Assembly: GCF_000756655.1 (NCBI RefSeq)
Contig: NZ_ARXU01000005.1
Coordinates: forward strand, 124,001 to 188,000
DNA: 64,000 bases
Origin: Alcanivorax jadensis T9
GTDB taxonomy: Bacteria; Pseudomonadota; Gammaproteobacteria; Pseudomonadales; Alcanivoracaceae
Direction of reading: 5' to 3'
Positions 35,551 through 45,723 of the stretch are shown one piece after another. The translations under genes were made by a program, and so were the position numbers. The number at the start of each line of letters is the position of its first letter. Position 1 is the first letter of the stretch. The notes under the pieces were generated by a model, which worked only from the letters and a program-made list of their open reading frames with translations, was not told the DNA's origin and did no database searches.

Positions 35551-37086
35551 CTAGCCGATTCCGCCATAACGAACCCCGGCCAGGGCAGCCATTTCCCGAT
35601 CAAAGGTTGCCAGGTCTTCCAGGGTAAATTGATTCAGATGGTGGTGGCCGCAGGCGCGGGCCATGACTTGCATCAGCTCTGTTGAGGCATGGAAGAAGTT
35701 GGCCAGCCGGTGGGCAGCGTGGTCCACGTCCAGACGTTTTCGCAATTCCTCGTTCTGGGTGGCGATGCCGGCGGGGCATTGGTTGGTATTGCACATGCGG
35801 GCGCCAACGCAGCCAATGGCCTGCATGGCGCTGTTGGACAGGGCAATACCATCGGCCCCCAGGGCCAGAGCTTTGACGAAATCCATGGGCATGCGCAGGC
35901 CGCCGGTGATCATCAGAGTGACGTTGCCGCTGGCGCCCTGGTCATCCAGATAGCGGCGGGCGCGGGCCAGGGCGGGGATGGTGGGCACGCTGATGTGGTC
36001 GCGGAACATGGCGGGTGCAGCCCCGGTGCCGCCGCCCCGGCCATCCAGAATGATGTAGTCGGCGCTGGCATCCAGGGCGAACTGGATGTCTCTTTCGATA
36101 TGGTTAGCGCTCAGTTTGAACCCCACCGGTATGCCGCCGGACACTTCCCGCACCCGGTCGGCGAAACGTTTGAAATCATCGCTGCTGTGCAGCTCCCTGA
36201 AGGTGGCAGGGGAGATGGCCGGCTGGCCTTCGGGAATGTGGCGCACCTGGGAAATCTTGCCCACGTTCTTGTTGGCAGGCAGATGGCCGCCGGTGCCGGT
36301 CTTGGCGCCCTGGCCACCCTTGAAGTGAAACGCCTGCACCTTCTTCAGATGGTCCTCGGTATAGCCAAACATGGCGCTGGCCAACTCGTAAAAATAGCGG
36401 GAATTGGCGGCCTGTTCTTCCGGCAGCATGCCGCCCTCGCCGGAACAGATGCCGGTGCCGGCCAGGTCTGCGCCCCGTGCCAGTGACACCTTCGCCTCCT
36501 CGGAAAGTGCACCGAAGCTCATGTCCGAGACCATCAGGGGAATCGCCAGCGTTAGCGGTTTGTCCGCTCTGGGACCGATCATCAGTTCGGTGCCTACGGG
36601 TTGGTCATCCAGCAGCGGTTGGGTGGCCATCTGCGCCACCATGATCTGGATATCATCCCATTTGGGCAGGCAGTCACGGGGGACGCCCATGGCGGTCATG
36701 GGGCCATGATGGCCGACTTTATCGAGCCCGTTTTCCGCCAGGTCGTGGATCAGGGCCACGTTGGGTTCCTCTGCGGTGGCCTTGGGCTGTGGCATGCCGT
36801 CCCGCTGGATACTCTCCGGGCCGGGGCCTTCTTCGCCGACCTGGTCTTTGCTGAACCGGGCGTGGGTGCCATCGCAATAGGGGAAGTTGCCGCTATGCTT
36901 GCACATGCACAGGTAGCCTTCGTCCTTGTCGGCTTCGAAGCCGAGGGGCGTGATATCGGTGCCCGCATGGGAGCCATCGCAGAAGGGCTGGTTGGCGGAA
37001 CGACCGCAGCGGCAGAAGTGGTAGGTTTCACAGGGTTTGAGTTCGGTTTTCCGGGGCTTGATATCGGCGATGACGGGCTTGGACAT
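35551..37086 (-). CDS. CDGSH iron-sulfur domains fused to glutamate-synthase-like FMN domain
   Basis: 511 residues. The N-terminal 80 residues hold two CDGSH (mitoNEET-type) [2Fe-2S] motifs, CRCGRSANQPFCDGSH and CMCKHSGNFPYCDGTH. Residues about 125-500 are the FMN-binding TIM-barrel of glutamate synthase (GltB2): MSFGALSEEAKVSLARGA, GICSGEGG, KGGQGAKTGTGGHLP, ILDGRGGGTGAAP and GCVGARMCNTNQCPAGIATQ, whose Cys residues form the 3Fe-4S type cluster. The glutamine amidotransferase half is missing, so an alternative electron-transfer or amination role is likely. It has a long intergenic region on either side and no obvious operon partner. Confidence 0.9.
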   Translation of the reverse strand: MSKPVIADIKPRKTELKPCETYHFCRCGRSANQPFCDGSHAGTDITPLGFEADKDEGYLCMCKHSGNFPYCDGTHARFSKDQVGEEGPGPESIQRDGMPQPKATAEEPNVALIHDLAENGLDKVGHHGPMTAMGVPRDCLPKWDDIQIMVAQMATQPLLDDQPVGTELMIGPRADKPLTLAIPLMVSDMSFGALSEEAKVSLARGADLAGTGICSGEGGMLPEEQAANSRYFYELASAMFGYTEDHLKKVQAFHFKGGQGAKTGTGGHLPANKNVGKISQVRHIPEGQPAISPATFRELHSSDDFKRFADRVREVSGGIPVGFKLSANHIERDIQFALDASADYIILDGRGGGTGAAPAMFRDHISVPTIPALARARRYLDDQGASGNVTLMITGGLRMPMDFVKALALGADGIALSNSAMQAIGCVGARMCNTNQCPAGIATQNEELRKRLDVDHAAHRLANFFHASTELMQVMARACGHHHLNQFTLEDLATFDREMAALAGVRYGGIG

Positions 37087-37239
37087 GGTGGCTCCTGGCT
37101 GGCACTGCGGGCTGGGATACTTCGATCATGCCAGCGGTGGCGGGGGAGTCAACGCTTTGGACAGGGCAGGATAGAGAGCGCTCGCCATTCGACTCTGCCT
37201 GCCTTACCGCGCGGCAGGAAGAGTCGAGTGACGCGCTTG

Positions 37240-38091
37240 CTAGCGGTTCGATTCGATGTTTCGAACCAGGCGGTGAATCTTTTCGCTGCGATCCAGCAGC
37301 GCATCGCTGAGTGGGCTCATCACCCCCCGCAGCATGGACAAGGGTTTCCAGCGGGCCGGGGCAATAATGGCAGCGGAACGGGTTGTCAGGCCGGCAACCA
37401 GGGCAGTGGCAATTTCCTCGGGCTGCACCTGCTTTCTCAGAACGGCGGGGAAGGCGCTTTCAATCAGCTCGGAGGCGGTGGCATGGCCACCGAAGGCCAG
37501 CTCGGTGATAGGTGTTGCCGTCCAGCCGGGGTAGAGCACGCTGGCGCTGGCGCCGGTACCGGCCAGTTCAGCCCGCAAGGCTCTGCCGAGCATTTCCACT
37601 GCCGCCTTGGAGGCGGCGTAGGGCGCATTGACCATGCCGTTGACGAACGAATAGATCGAGGAGGTGATGATAATCTGGCCATGATTTCGCTGAACCTCCG
37701 GCAGGGCCGCACGAAGAGTGCGCCAGACGCCGAACAGATCCACGTCGATAATTTTTTCGAACTCGGCCTCATCGCAGCTGGCGATAGTCGCCGGGTTGTT
37801 CCGCCAGGCAATGCCGGCGTTGGCAAAGGCGATATCCAGCCGGCCAAAGTGCTCCACGGTTTGCAGAACGACAGCTTTTGAGGCGGCTGCATCCGTTACG
37901 TCGAGAGGCAAGGCGAGTACCCGTGCGGGATCAAATTCTGCGGCAAGCAAGTCCAGGGACTGCTGGGATAAATCCGTCAGCACCAGGTTGGCCCCTTTTG
38001 TGTAAAGCGCTCGAGCGCTGGCAGCACCAATCCCGCCGGTTGCGCCGGTGATGAGAACCACCTTGCCATTCAGGTCATACTTCTTGCCCAC
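37240..38091 (-). CDS. Short-chain dehydrogenase/reductase
   Basis: 283 residues from the GTG at 38089-38091 (GGGAG upstream). Classical SDR motifs: TGATGGIGAA near the start, NAG in FANAGIA, Ser in TSSIYS and YAASK. NAD(P)-dependent. The C-terminal extension (about 40 residues rich in Arg) resembles SDRs of the alkane/acyl-alcohol users. The substrate is unknown. A Met 13 codons upstream is a possible alternative start. It is divergent from a second SDR gene. Confidence 0.88.
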   Translation of the reverse strand: MGKKYDLNGKVVLITGATGGIGAASARALYTKGANLVLTDLSQQSLDLLAAEFDPARVLALPLDVTDAAASKAVVLQTVEHFGRLDIAFANAGIAWRNNPATIASCDEAEFEKIIDVDLFGVWRTLRAALPEVQRNHGQIIITSSIYSFVNGMVNAPYAASKAAVEMLGRALRAELAGTGASASVLYPGWTATPITELAFGGHATASELIESAFPAVLRKQVQPEEIATALVAGLTTRSAAIIAPARWKPLSMLRGVMSPLSDALLDRSEKIHRLVRNIESNR

Positions 38092-38342
38092 GTGCTGATC
38101 TCCCTGTAAGTCGTTGCGTCCGGTAACCATGACAGCGGTCACCGGTGAGTCAAAACAAGCACAGAACCATACCACTGATGCTCAGTGAGAGTCCTGTGGG
38201 ATTCAGTAGCCACCGGCCTCAAGCCGACCCGTGAGTTTTCCTTCATCGTGTGGCGTCAAACGATTGGCCCAGCAGGAAGGGGTGATGGTAGCCGGTGCCG
38301 TGCACAATCATTTTCATCGCAACCACAGGAAAGGATTTTCTC

Positions 38343-39251
38343 ATGGGCAAATCAACCTGGCGGCCGGAGATGATGGCAGACCTCACCGGCAAGACGATTC
38401 TGGTAACCGGCGCCAACAGCGGCATCGGCCTGGAAGCGGTGAAACTGTTCGCCGGCAAAGGGGCCGAAGTGATCATGGCCTGCCGTAATGTGGACAAGGC
38501 CAAAGCGGCCGCGGAGGCGGTGAAAGCCATGGTGGCTGACGCCAGGCTGGTGATTATGGCGCTGGATCTGGCTGATCTTGCCTCGGTAAAGGCGTTTGCC
38601 GAGGCGGTAAAGCAGCGCTTTTCAAGGCTGGATGTGTTGCTCAACAACGCTGGCCTGATGGCGCCGCCATTGCAGCGAACCCGGGATGGTTTCGAAATGC
38701 AGTTCGGCACCAATCACTTGGGACATTTTGCGCTGACCGGCCAGCTTGTTGAGCTTCTCGAGTTTGCCAGCGATCCACGGATTGTGCAGATATCCAGCCT
38801 GGCCCATCGGGGCGGTAAGTTGATGTGGGGGAATCTCAATGCGGAAAAAAACTATTCCCGTTGGCCCTTCTATTGTCAGAGCAAGCTGGCCAACCTGATT
38901 TTCGCCAGGGACCTGCAGCGTCGGCTGCAGGCATCGGGGTCGAACATCAGGGTAATGGCCGCTCACCCCGGCTATTCCGCTACCCACCTTCAGGATACGG
39001 TGCCCGGTGGAGGCCTGTTCAACAAGATCATGGCTCAGTCTGCTCAGATGGGGTGCCTGCCCGGCGTTATGGCCGCCACCAGCGATGCGGTGGAGGCGGG
39101 CGGTTATTACGGCCCGGAGGGAAAGGTGATGGAATTACGCGGCTATCCGGCCCCGGCCTTTGCCCGCAAGATCACTGACAATCAGGCCGTTGCACAGCGG
39201 TTGTGGGAAGAATCGGAGCGGTTGACCGGGGTACATTATCTTAACGATTAG
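38343..39251 (+). CDS. Short-chain dehydrogenase/reductase (retinol-dehydrogenase-like)
   Basis: 302 residues from the ATG at 38343 (AAAGGA upstream). TGANSGIGLEA, DVLLNNAGLM, NHLGHFALT, SSLAHRGG and YCQSKLANLIF are the SDR blocks of the retinol-dehydrogenase/WWOX-like group. NADP preference is likely from the Arg in ACRNVDKA. It may act on lipophilic alcohols or aldehydes. Divergent partner: the SDR at 37240. Confidence 0.9.
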   Translation: MGKSTWRPEMMADLTGKTILVTGANSGIGLEAVKLFAGKGAEVIMACRNVDKAKAAAEAVKAMVADARLVIMALDLADLASVKAFAEAVKQRFSRLDVLLNNAGLMAPPLQRTRDGFEMQFGTNHLGHFALTGQLVELLEFASDPRIVQISSLAHRGGKLMWGNLNAEKNYSRWPFYCQSKLANLIFARDLQRRLQASGSNIRVMAAHPGYSATHLQDTVPGGGLFNKIMAQSAQMGCLPGVMAATSDAVEAGGYYGPEGKVMELRGYPAPAFARKITDNQAVAQRLWEESERLTGVHYLND

Positions 39252-39354
39252 ACTGTTTGTCTGATGTTGAGGGGTGTTATTCCCCGGGCGTAGGTAATTT
39301 CCCGTTTTTCCCCTAGAATCTGCGGCTGACTATCAATCTCGGAGTAAGTATCCC

Positions 39355-40077
39355 ATGGGCCGCGCCTATCAGAACCGTAAAGAATCCATGGCGAAAACCT
39401 CGGACATGAAGGCCAAGGTTTACAGCCGCTATGGTCGAGAGATTTATGTGTGCGCCAAGGCCGGTGGCCTGGATCCATCTGCCAATCTGGCCCTGCGTGG
39501 TCTGATTGACCGGGCCAAGAAGGATCAGGTGCCTGGCCATGTGATCGATAAAGCCATCGACAAGGCCAAAGGCGGCGGCGGTGAAGATTTTGCCCCGGCT
39601 CGTTACGAGGGTTATGGCCCTGGCGGCTGCATGGCGATCATCGAGTGTCTTACCGACAATCCCAACCGTACTTTCGGCGATGTGCGCGTGGCGTTCACCA
39701 AGACCAAGTGCAAGATCGGTACCCAGGGCACCGTGGCTCACATGTTCGATCATGCGGCGATTTTCGTGTTCCGTCATGATGACGAAGAAGCGGTGCTGGA
39801 AGCACTGATGGACGCGGATGTGGATGTCACCGATATCGAAAGCGAAGACGGCATGCTCACTGTGTTCACCCCCAACACAGAATATGCCAAGGCCCGCCAG
39901 GCGCTTGCTGGCGCTTTCGAAGGTATCGACTTCGAGGTGGATGAAATCCAGTTTATTCCGCAGAGTTTCACCACGGTGAGCGGCGATGACCGGGAGCTGT
40001 TCGATAAATTCCTGGCCATGCTCAACGATCTGGACGATGTGCAGAACGTGTATCACAACGTAGATTTGGCCGAATAA
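39355..40077 (+). CDS. YebC/PmpR family protein
   Basis: 240 residues. Begins [31 protein letters not shown] and has the YebC pattern [21 protein letters not shown] and a C-terminal alpha/beta domain. Members bind DNA as transcription regulators (PmpR) or assist translation past proline runs. The N-terminus is the variant shared by the YebC paralogue of gammaproteobacteria that is not in the ruv operon. A GGAG site precedes the start. Confidence 0.92.
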   Translation: MGRAYQNRKESMAKTSDMKAKVYSRYGREIYVCAKAGGLDPSANLALRGLIDRAKKDQVPGHVIDKAIDKAKGGGGEDFAPARYEGYGPGGCMAIIECLTDNPNRTFGDVRVAFTKTKCKIGTQGTVAHMFDHAAIFVFRHDDEEAVLEALMDADVDVTDIESEDGMLTVFTPNTEYAKARQALAGAFEGIDFEVDEIQFIPQSFTTVSGDDRELFDKFLAMLNDLDDVQNVYHNVDLAE

Positions 40078-40142
40078 ATTTGATGTCTCTTCCGCCTGGA
40101 CCACTTACTGGGCGGGTGCCCGACTGTTTGATTTGATCGGCC

Positions 40143-40736
40143 TTAACGAGTGATTCGCACCAGCATGCCGAACATGGGGTGGTCGAAGTAATAGACTTCA
40201 TGGCCGGTGAGGCGACGGCTTTCGTCGATATCCACGTAGAAACGCTGGCCGTTACTCTGGGTATTGAACCAGATGCGTGGCTCCACGTGGACGTAGCGGG
40301 ATTCGCTGAAGTGCAGTGTGCCTTCCAGTTCTGGCACGTTGCCGTCACCCGTTGTCAGGGTCTGACCACCGCTCAGATACACTGGCAGAGTGTCGCTCTT
40401 GTCACCAATGGGCTGGCTCCAGGCCTTGTGGTAAAGCTGTCGGTAATCACCGGTGCCGGCCATGCGCTCCATCATGTATTGCAGCACGGTCTCGTCTTCC
40501 GGCAGAGGTTGCCAGGCACCGCGGGACAGTGCGTCCGGGTCGGCGTATTCGCTGGCTTCCGGTGCGCCAATAGTCACTGACCGGGAGGCGTAGCGAGGTT
40601 GCAAATCGGCGGGCCAGATTTCTTCGCTGCTGCCGTGATCACGGGCGAATATCAGGACCTCAACGTTGTACCAGCTCTGGGCAATGACAGGGGTGGCCAT
40701 GAGGGCCAGCACAGCCAAAAAGAATGCGCGAAGCAT
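40143..40736 (-). CDS. CsiV-like exported protein
   Basis: 197 residues with a signal peptide (MLRAFFLAVLALMATPVIAQ). The WYNVEVLIFAR opening and the closing RRLTGHEVYYFDHPMFGMLVRI are the CsiV signature. CsiV of Vibrio binds peptidoglycan and is needed for growth on D-amino acids. In Pseudomonas the homologue is next to mfd, as here (248 bp downstream of mfd's stop). Confidence 0.87.
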   Translation of the reverse strand: MLRAFFLAVLALMATPVIAQSWYNVEVLIFARDHGSSEEIWPADLQPRYASRSVTIGAPEASEYADPDALSRGAWQPLPEDETVLQYMMERMAGTGDYRQLYHKAWSQPIGDKSDTLPVYLSGGQTLTTGDGNVPELEGTLHFSESRYVHVEPRIWFNTQSNGQRFYVDIDESRRLTGHEVYYFDHPMFGMLVRITR

Positions 40737-40984
40737 CGGGATCTCCTCTGGTGGCCTGTATGCAGGCCTTATCTTGATACTGACGTGGAGGTGTGCCCCT
40801 CCTGCTGCCTGTCGGATGCTCCGCTGGGGGCGGAGAATCCGGTGATTTCCTTACACCTGTACGCCTTGGCTGTGACAAGGCGACACCCTGGAAATTGCAC
40901 CCACGTCATTTTTTATTTCAACGACTATAACCAGTTCACATCGCCAATTCACGATTAACCGCCTGGCCGGTCGTTTTTCACGAA

Positions 40985-43900
40985 TTAGCTGCCGGTGTCC
41001 TGCTTGATGCTCTGGGCTGCAAGGCGCTTGAGCAGGGCCTCTACCACCTCGATACGTTCCTCTGGCGTTTCACTGCCTTCCACAAAACGCAGTGCATTGG
41101 CACCCTCGAGCTTGTAGCGGTTGGGGCCGGACTGGACCAGTTTTACGATGGTCAGCGGATCCACCGGGGTGCGCTCGCCGAATTCCAGCTTGCCGCCGCC
41201 GGCGTGAGCATCGAGTCGAGTGATGCCCAGGCGGTCCGCCTGCTGGCGCAGTTCGGTGACCGCAAACAGGTTTTTCACCGGTGCCGGCAGCAGGCCGAAG
41301 CGATCGATCATTTCTACCTGCAGTTCTTTCAGGCCATTGCGGGTCTTGCAGCCGGCAATGCGCTTGTAGAGGGTCAGGCGGCCGAACACGTCAGGCAGGT
41401 AATCCTCAGGGATCAGAGCGGGGATACGCAGGTTCAGTTCCGGACCACCGCTGAGCGGTTTTTCCACGTCCGGTTGTTCGCCCCGTTTCAGAGCTTCCAC
41501 CGCCTGTTCCAGCATTTCCATGTAGAGGCTGAAACCGATGGTGTGGATGTTACCGTGCTGCTCTTCGCCGAGCAGTTCCCCGGCGCCACGGATTTCCAGA
41601 TCCTGGCTGGCCAGCATGAAGCCGGCGCCCAGGTCGGTGGCCTGTTCGATGGCCTCCAGGCGCTTGAGTGCGTCCTTGCTCATCGCCTTGGGGCTGGGGG
41701 TGATCAGGTAGGCGTAGGCCTGGTGATGGCTGCGGCCCACGCGGCCTCGTAACTGATGCAGCTGTGCCAGGCCGAGCTTGTCGGCCCGGTCGATGATGAT
41801 GGTGTTGGCGCTGGGCACGTCGATGCCGGTTTCGATGATGGTGGAACAGACCAGCACATTGAAGCGCCGGTGATAGAAGTCGCTCATCACCGCTTCCAGT
41901 TCCCGCTCGCGCATCTGCCCGTGGGCAATGCCGACGCGGGCGTCAGGGACCAGTTTGCGGATGTCGGCCGCGGTCCTGTCCATGGTGTCGATATCGTTGT
42001 GCAGATAGTACACCTGACCGCCACGAAGCAGCTCGCGGAGCAAGGCTTCCTTGATGGTGGTGTCGTTGTGCTGCTGCACGAAGGTTTTTACCGACAGGCG
42101 TTTTTGCGGTGGGGTGGCGATGATGGAAATGTCGCGCATGCCGCTAAAGGCCATATTCAGGGTACGGGGGATCGGAGTGGCGGTGAGGGTGAGGATGTCG
42201 CATTCAGCGCGCATCTGTTTGAGGCGCTCCTTGTGACGCACCCCGAAGCGGTGTTCCTCGTCCACGATGATCAGCCCGAGGTCGCTGAAGGAGACGGTTT
42301 CCTGCAGCAACTGGTGGGTGCCGATCAGGATATCCACCTTGCCTTCCTTCAGACGCTTCAGCACCTGGGTCTTGTCCTTGGCACTGCGGAAGCGTGACAG
42401 CACTTCGATGTTCACCGGCCAGTCGGCAAAGCGGTCAGTGAAGGACTCGTAATGCTGCTGGGCGAGCAGGGTGGTGGGCACCAGCACCGCCACCTGGGTC
42501 TGGTTTTCCACTGCCACGAAGGCGGCGCGCATGGCCACTTCGGTCTTGCCGAAGCCCACATCACCGCACACCAGCCGATCCATGGGCTGGCTGGACTGCA
42601 TGTCGGCAATCACCGAGGCAATGGCGGCCTGCTGGTCCGGGGTTTCCTCGAAGGGGAAGCCGGCACTGAAGCGCTCGTAATCGGTCATGTCCACGTCGAA
42701 CTGCTTGCCCTGGCGGGCTTCGCGGCGGGCGTAGGTGTTGAGCAGCTCCGCGGCCACATCGTGGATCTTTTCTGCGGCCTTCTGCCGTGCCTTGCTCCAC
42801 TGCTCGGTGCCCAGCCGGTTGAGCGGGGCGGTATCGCCGCCGCCGTAGCGGCTGATCAGGTGCAGGGAGGACACCGGCACGTAGAGCTTGTCGCCGCCGG
42901 CATATTCCAGTAGCAGGAACTCGTGTTGCTGGCGGTCCACTTCCATATGGATCAGGCCCAGATAGCGGCCCACGCCATGCTCCATGTGCACTACCGGGGA
43001 GCCTTCGGTGAGCTCGCCCAGGGAGCGGAAGGCCTGCTCGGCGGCGCCGTCGTCGCTGCTGGATTTGCGGCGCCGGCGTTGCAGAACCCGTTCGCCGTAG
43101 AGGTCGTTCTCGGTGACTACCAGCAGTTCATGTTCGGGGGCGTAGAAGCCCGCATCCAGCTCGCCGCGGGTCAGGCTCCAGCGCTCTGGCTGGGCGATAA
43201 AGTCCGGCCAGTTGTCTTTCAGGGCCGGCTGGATGCCGATTTTCTGCATCAATTCCAGCAGGGCTTCCCGGCGGCCGGCGGTTTCTGCACAGAGCAGAAT
43301 GCGGGTGTCCGGATGGGCGTCGGAGAAAGTGTGCAGCAGGGCCAGCGGGTTGCTGGCGCGCACATCGGCTGTGAGCGCCGGCATGCTGGCCACGTCGAAG
43401 TGAATGGCGTTGTCGCTATCCGCCTGTCGGGCACGGGGGTGCTGTTTGAGAGAAGCTGCCAGTTCTTCCGGGCGCAGGTACAACTTCCAGGGCGTCAGAA
43501 TCGGCCGGTGGATATCGTGGCGGCGGGATTCATAGCGCTGTTCCACGTCGGCCCAGAAGTGCTCCACGGCGCTCTGGCAGTCGGCTAGCTCCACCAGTCG
43601 CACATCGTCGGGCAGGTAGTCGAACAGGGTGGCCATGTTCTCGAAGAACAGCGGCAGGTAGTACTCCAGCCCCGGCGCGGACAGGCCGTCGGACACATCC
43701 TGATAGAGCGGCACGCCGCGGGTGTCCACGTCGAAGGTGTCGCGAAAGGCGGTGCGGAAACGGCTGATGCCGTCGGCGCTGAGCGGGTATTCCGCCGCCG
43801 GCAGCAGGGTGATGTCATCCACCTTGCCGGTGGAGCGCTGGCTTTCCGCGTCGAACAGGCGCAGGGATTCGATTTCGTCGTCGAACAGCTCAATGCGGAA

Positions 43901-44464
43901 GGGTTGATCGGCGCCCATGGGGAAGATATCCATGATGGCGCCGCGCACGGCGAATTCGCCGTGTTCGTAAACGTTATCCCGCTGTCGGTAGCCGCAGGAC
44001 ACCAGGCGGCTGCGGGTGGCTTCCATATCGAAGGTGTCGCCCACTTTGAGCATGAAGCTGTTGCCGGTGATGTGCAGTGGCGGGGCCAGCCGCTGCATCA
44101 GGGTATTTATTGGCACTACCAGGATGCCCTTGTGACTGATGGGCAACTGGTGCAACACGCGGATGCGATCGCTGATGATGTCCTGGTGGGGGCTGAACAG
44201 GTCGTAGGGCAGGGTTTCCCAGTCCGGAAACAGCATTACCGGCGTATCGTTGCCCTGATCCCCGCTACCGGTCAGGTAGAACTCCAGCGAGTCGGCAAGG
44301 TGTTGTGCGCGACTGCTGTTGGGAGCCAGCACCACAAACAGATGATCCTGGCTGCGTGCCAGTTCGGCCAGCACGGCAGCCATGCTGCCGCTGTCCAGCC
44401 CGGCCCAGTCTTTGTAGTGCTCGCGGCCGGTGGGGAAGAGGCTGCTGTCGGGGAGTAACTTCAT
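40985..44464 (-). CDS. mfd: Transcription-repair coupling factor Mfd
   Basis: 1159 residues from the ATG at 44462-44464. All domains are present: UvrB-like N-terminal region, RNA polymerase-interacting domain (MEHGVGRYLGLIHM), RecG-like translocase with Walker A GDVGFGKTEVAMRA and the DEEHRFG box, and the C-terminal D7 domain. Mfd removes stalled RNA polymerase and recruits UvrA. An upstream in-frame start would add 15 residues. Neither start has a strong ribosome site. Confidence 0.97.
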   Translation of the reverse strand: MKLLPDSSLFPTGREHYKDWAGLDSGSMAAVLAELARSQDHLFVVLAPNSSRAQHLADSLEFYLTGSGDQGNDTPVMLFPDWETLPYDLFSPHQDIISDRIRVLHQLPISHKGILVVPINTLMQRLAPPLHITGNSFMLKVGDTFDMEATRSRLVSCGYRQRDNVYEHGEFAVRGAIMDIFPMGADQPFRIELFDDEIESLRLFDAESQRSTGKVDDITLLPAAEYPLSADGISRFRTAFRDTFDVDTRGVPLYQDVSDGLSAPGLEYYLPLFFENMATLFDYLPDDVRLVELADCQSAVEHFWADVEQRYESRRHDIHRPILTPWKLYLRPEELAASLKQHPRARQADSDNAIHFDVASMPALTADVRASNPLALLHTFSDAHPDTRILLCAETAGRREALLELMQKIGIQPALKDNWPDFIAQPERWSLTRGELDAGFYAPEHELLVVTENDLYGERVLQRRRRKSSSDDGAAEQAFRSLGELTEGSPVVHMEHGVGRYLGLIHMEVDRQQHEFLLLEYAGGDKLYVPVSSLHLISRYGGGDTAPLNRLGTEQWSKARQKAAEKIHDVAAELLNTYARREARQGKQFDVDMTDYERFSAGFPFEETPDQQAAIASVIADMQSSQPMDRLVCGDVGFGKTEVAMRAAFVAVENQTQVAVLVPTTLLAQQHYESFTDRFADWPVNIEVLSRFRSAKDKTQVLKRLKEGKVDILIGTHQLLQETVSFSDLGLIIVDEEHRFGVRHKERLKQMRAECDILTLTATPIPRTLNMAFSGMRDISIIATPPQKRLSVKTFVQQHNDTTIKEALLRELLRGGQVYYLHNDIDTMDRTAADIRKLVPDARVGIAHGQMRERELEAVMSDFYHRRFNVLVCSTIIETGIDVPSANTIIIDRADKLGLAQLHQLRGRVGRSHHQAYAYLITPSPKAMSKDALKRLEAIEQATDLGAGFMLASQDLEIRGAGELLGEEQHGNIHTIGFSLYMEMLEQAVEALKRGEQPDVEKPLSGGPELNLRIPALIPEDYLPDVFGRLTLYKRIAGCKTRNGLKELQVEMIDRFGLLPAPVKNLFAVTELRQQADRLGITRLDAHAGGGKLEFGERTPVDPLTIVKLVQSGPNRYKLEGANALRFVEGSETPEERIEVVEALLKRLAAQSIKQDTGS

Positions 44465-44563
44465 TAAGACCCGTGTCCTGCGTGTTCGGTGGGTGCGTAT
44501 TGTAGCCAAGGGTGACGGTGCCGTCAGTGCCGGCTAGACTGCCGGTCTGATTGGGGAGGATGC

Positions 44564-44851
44564 ATGATTACATTACAACAATGGAAAGATTGTGAAGGAC
44601 AGGCGTTTACGCTGGAAAATGGCGATAGCCTGACCTTGGCGGAAGTGACGATGCCGATCTCGCCGGAGGGGTGGGAATGTTTCTCCCTGTTGTTTGCGGG
44701 GCAGGTGCAATTGGAGCAGGGCGCCACTGTCATGCGTAACGACGTGCTTGGTGAGACATCGGTGTTTGTGGTACCGGTGGGGCCGTTGGGCGCCAGTGAT
44801 GGTACCTACCATTTCGAAGCGGTGTTCAATCGTCAGGTTGCCAGCGCATAA
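44564..44851 (+). CDS. DUF6916 family protein
   Basis: 95 residues with no signal peptide. FSLLFAGQVQLEQGATVMRNDVLGETSVFVVPVGPLGASDGTYHFEAVFN follows the DUF6916 pattern of small beta-rich proteins. Such genes tend to occur with tail-collar genes, and here it converges on the tail-collar operon, with 26 bp overlap of its end with the acetyltransferase gene. The function is unknown. Confidence 0.75.
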   Translation: MITLQQWKDCEGQAFTLENGDSLTLAEVTMPISPEGWECFSLLFAGQVQLEQGATVMRNDVLGETSVFVVPVGPLGASDGTYHFEAVFNRQVASA

Positions 44852-45299
44852 GCAGGTAGACACCCTTGTCTGCCTGTTCCACAAAGCCCAGCCGCTCATA
44901 GAGCCGTCGTGCCGGGTTATTGGTTTCCACGTGAATAGTCAGGGGCTTGCCGGCCCGGCGAGCCCGGGCCTGCAGGGCGGCGAGAACCTGTGACCCCAGG
45001 CCGCTGCCACGAAAGGCCGGCAGCAGGGCAATATCCACGATGCGGATTTCCTGCTCCCAATCGGACAGGTACAGCCGCCCGGCTGTCTCCCCGCTTAACT
45101 CAATCAGATGACGCTCCGCTTCCGGATAATGCAGCAGGTAGTGTTCGTGCTGCGCCTTGGCCTGCATGGCCAAAAAGGCATCCTGCTGCCCCTGGGGCCA
45201 GCCGGTCTGCGCCACTTCTTCCTGGCGGGTGCTGGTGTAGATGGCCAGTAACATCGGTGTGTCGCTGTCACTGGCCGGGCGTAAACGGTAGCTGTGCAT
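44826..45299 (-). CDS. GNAT family N-acetyltransferase
   Basis: 157 residues. GNAT motifs: RIVDIALLPAFRGSGLGSQVLAALQARARRAGKPL (acetyl-CoA loop) and ARRLYERLGF. The start overlaps the stop of the preceding tail-collar gene (TAATG), so it is the last gene of the collagen/collar operon. It may modify one of the operon's products. The substrate is unknown. Confidence 0.88.
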   Translation of the reverse strand: MHSYRLRPASDSDTPMLLAIYTSTRQEEVAQTGWPQGQQDAFLAMQAKAQHEHYLLHYPEAERHLIELSGETAGRLYLSDWEQEIRIVDIALLPAFRGSGLGSQVLAALQARARRAGKPLTIHVETNNPARRLYERLGFVEQADKGVYLLMRWQPDD

Positions 45300-45715
45300 T
45301 ACGAGCGGGAAGGGTAAATGCCGAACAGGGCCACAATGAAGTGCACAAAGAGCTGGGGGGTCAGCGATTCCTGGTTGTTCGAATGCGCCTGCCAGGTTTG
45401 TTGGGTTTTCCCCAGGCCGCGATCAATGCTGACGCTGGTAGTGGCAGCAACGGCACCACTGGCATTGCTGCCACTTTTGGCGCCCAGACGAGCCTGAGGA
45501 AGTCCCGGGCCCGTGCCGGCGTGTACCGGAGAGCGTCCCCGACAATCCGGTAGACCGAATGTGGTTCTGCCATCACCGCCATAAATGGTGCCAAACAAGG
45601 AAAACAGCGCATCATTCTGTGATACGGCCAATAGTTGGCCATCGCAGAGTGCCCAGCCTCGCGGAGCAAAATTGCCGGCAAACATGCGAATTTCACCTAC
45701 AAAGGGTTCTGACAT
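45299..45715 (-). CDS. Phage tail collar domain protein (3rd)
   Basis: 138 residues. It starts MSEPFVGEIRMFAGNFAPRGWALCDGQLL, then GTIYGGDGRTTFGLPDCRGR and closes FIVALFGIYPSRS. This is the tail-collar (MdpB, microcystin-dependent protein) family. No signal peptide. Its two neighbours have the same layout, with different central regions. Confidence 0.9.
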   Translation of the reverse strand: MSEPFVGEIRMFAGNFAPRGWALCDGQLLAVSQNDALFSLFGTIYGGDGRTTFGLPDCRGRSPVHAGTGPGLPQARLGAKSGSNASGAVAATTSVSIDRGLGKTQQTWQAHSNNQESLTPQLFVHFIVALFGIYPSRS

Positions 45716-45723
45716 AGGAGCCT

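Noticed and set aside
36601-37881. 426-residue plus-strand frame across the CDGSH fusion and SDR genes
   Set aside because: Both minus-strand genes have full family motifs; this frame crosses the gap between them with no motif of its own.
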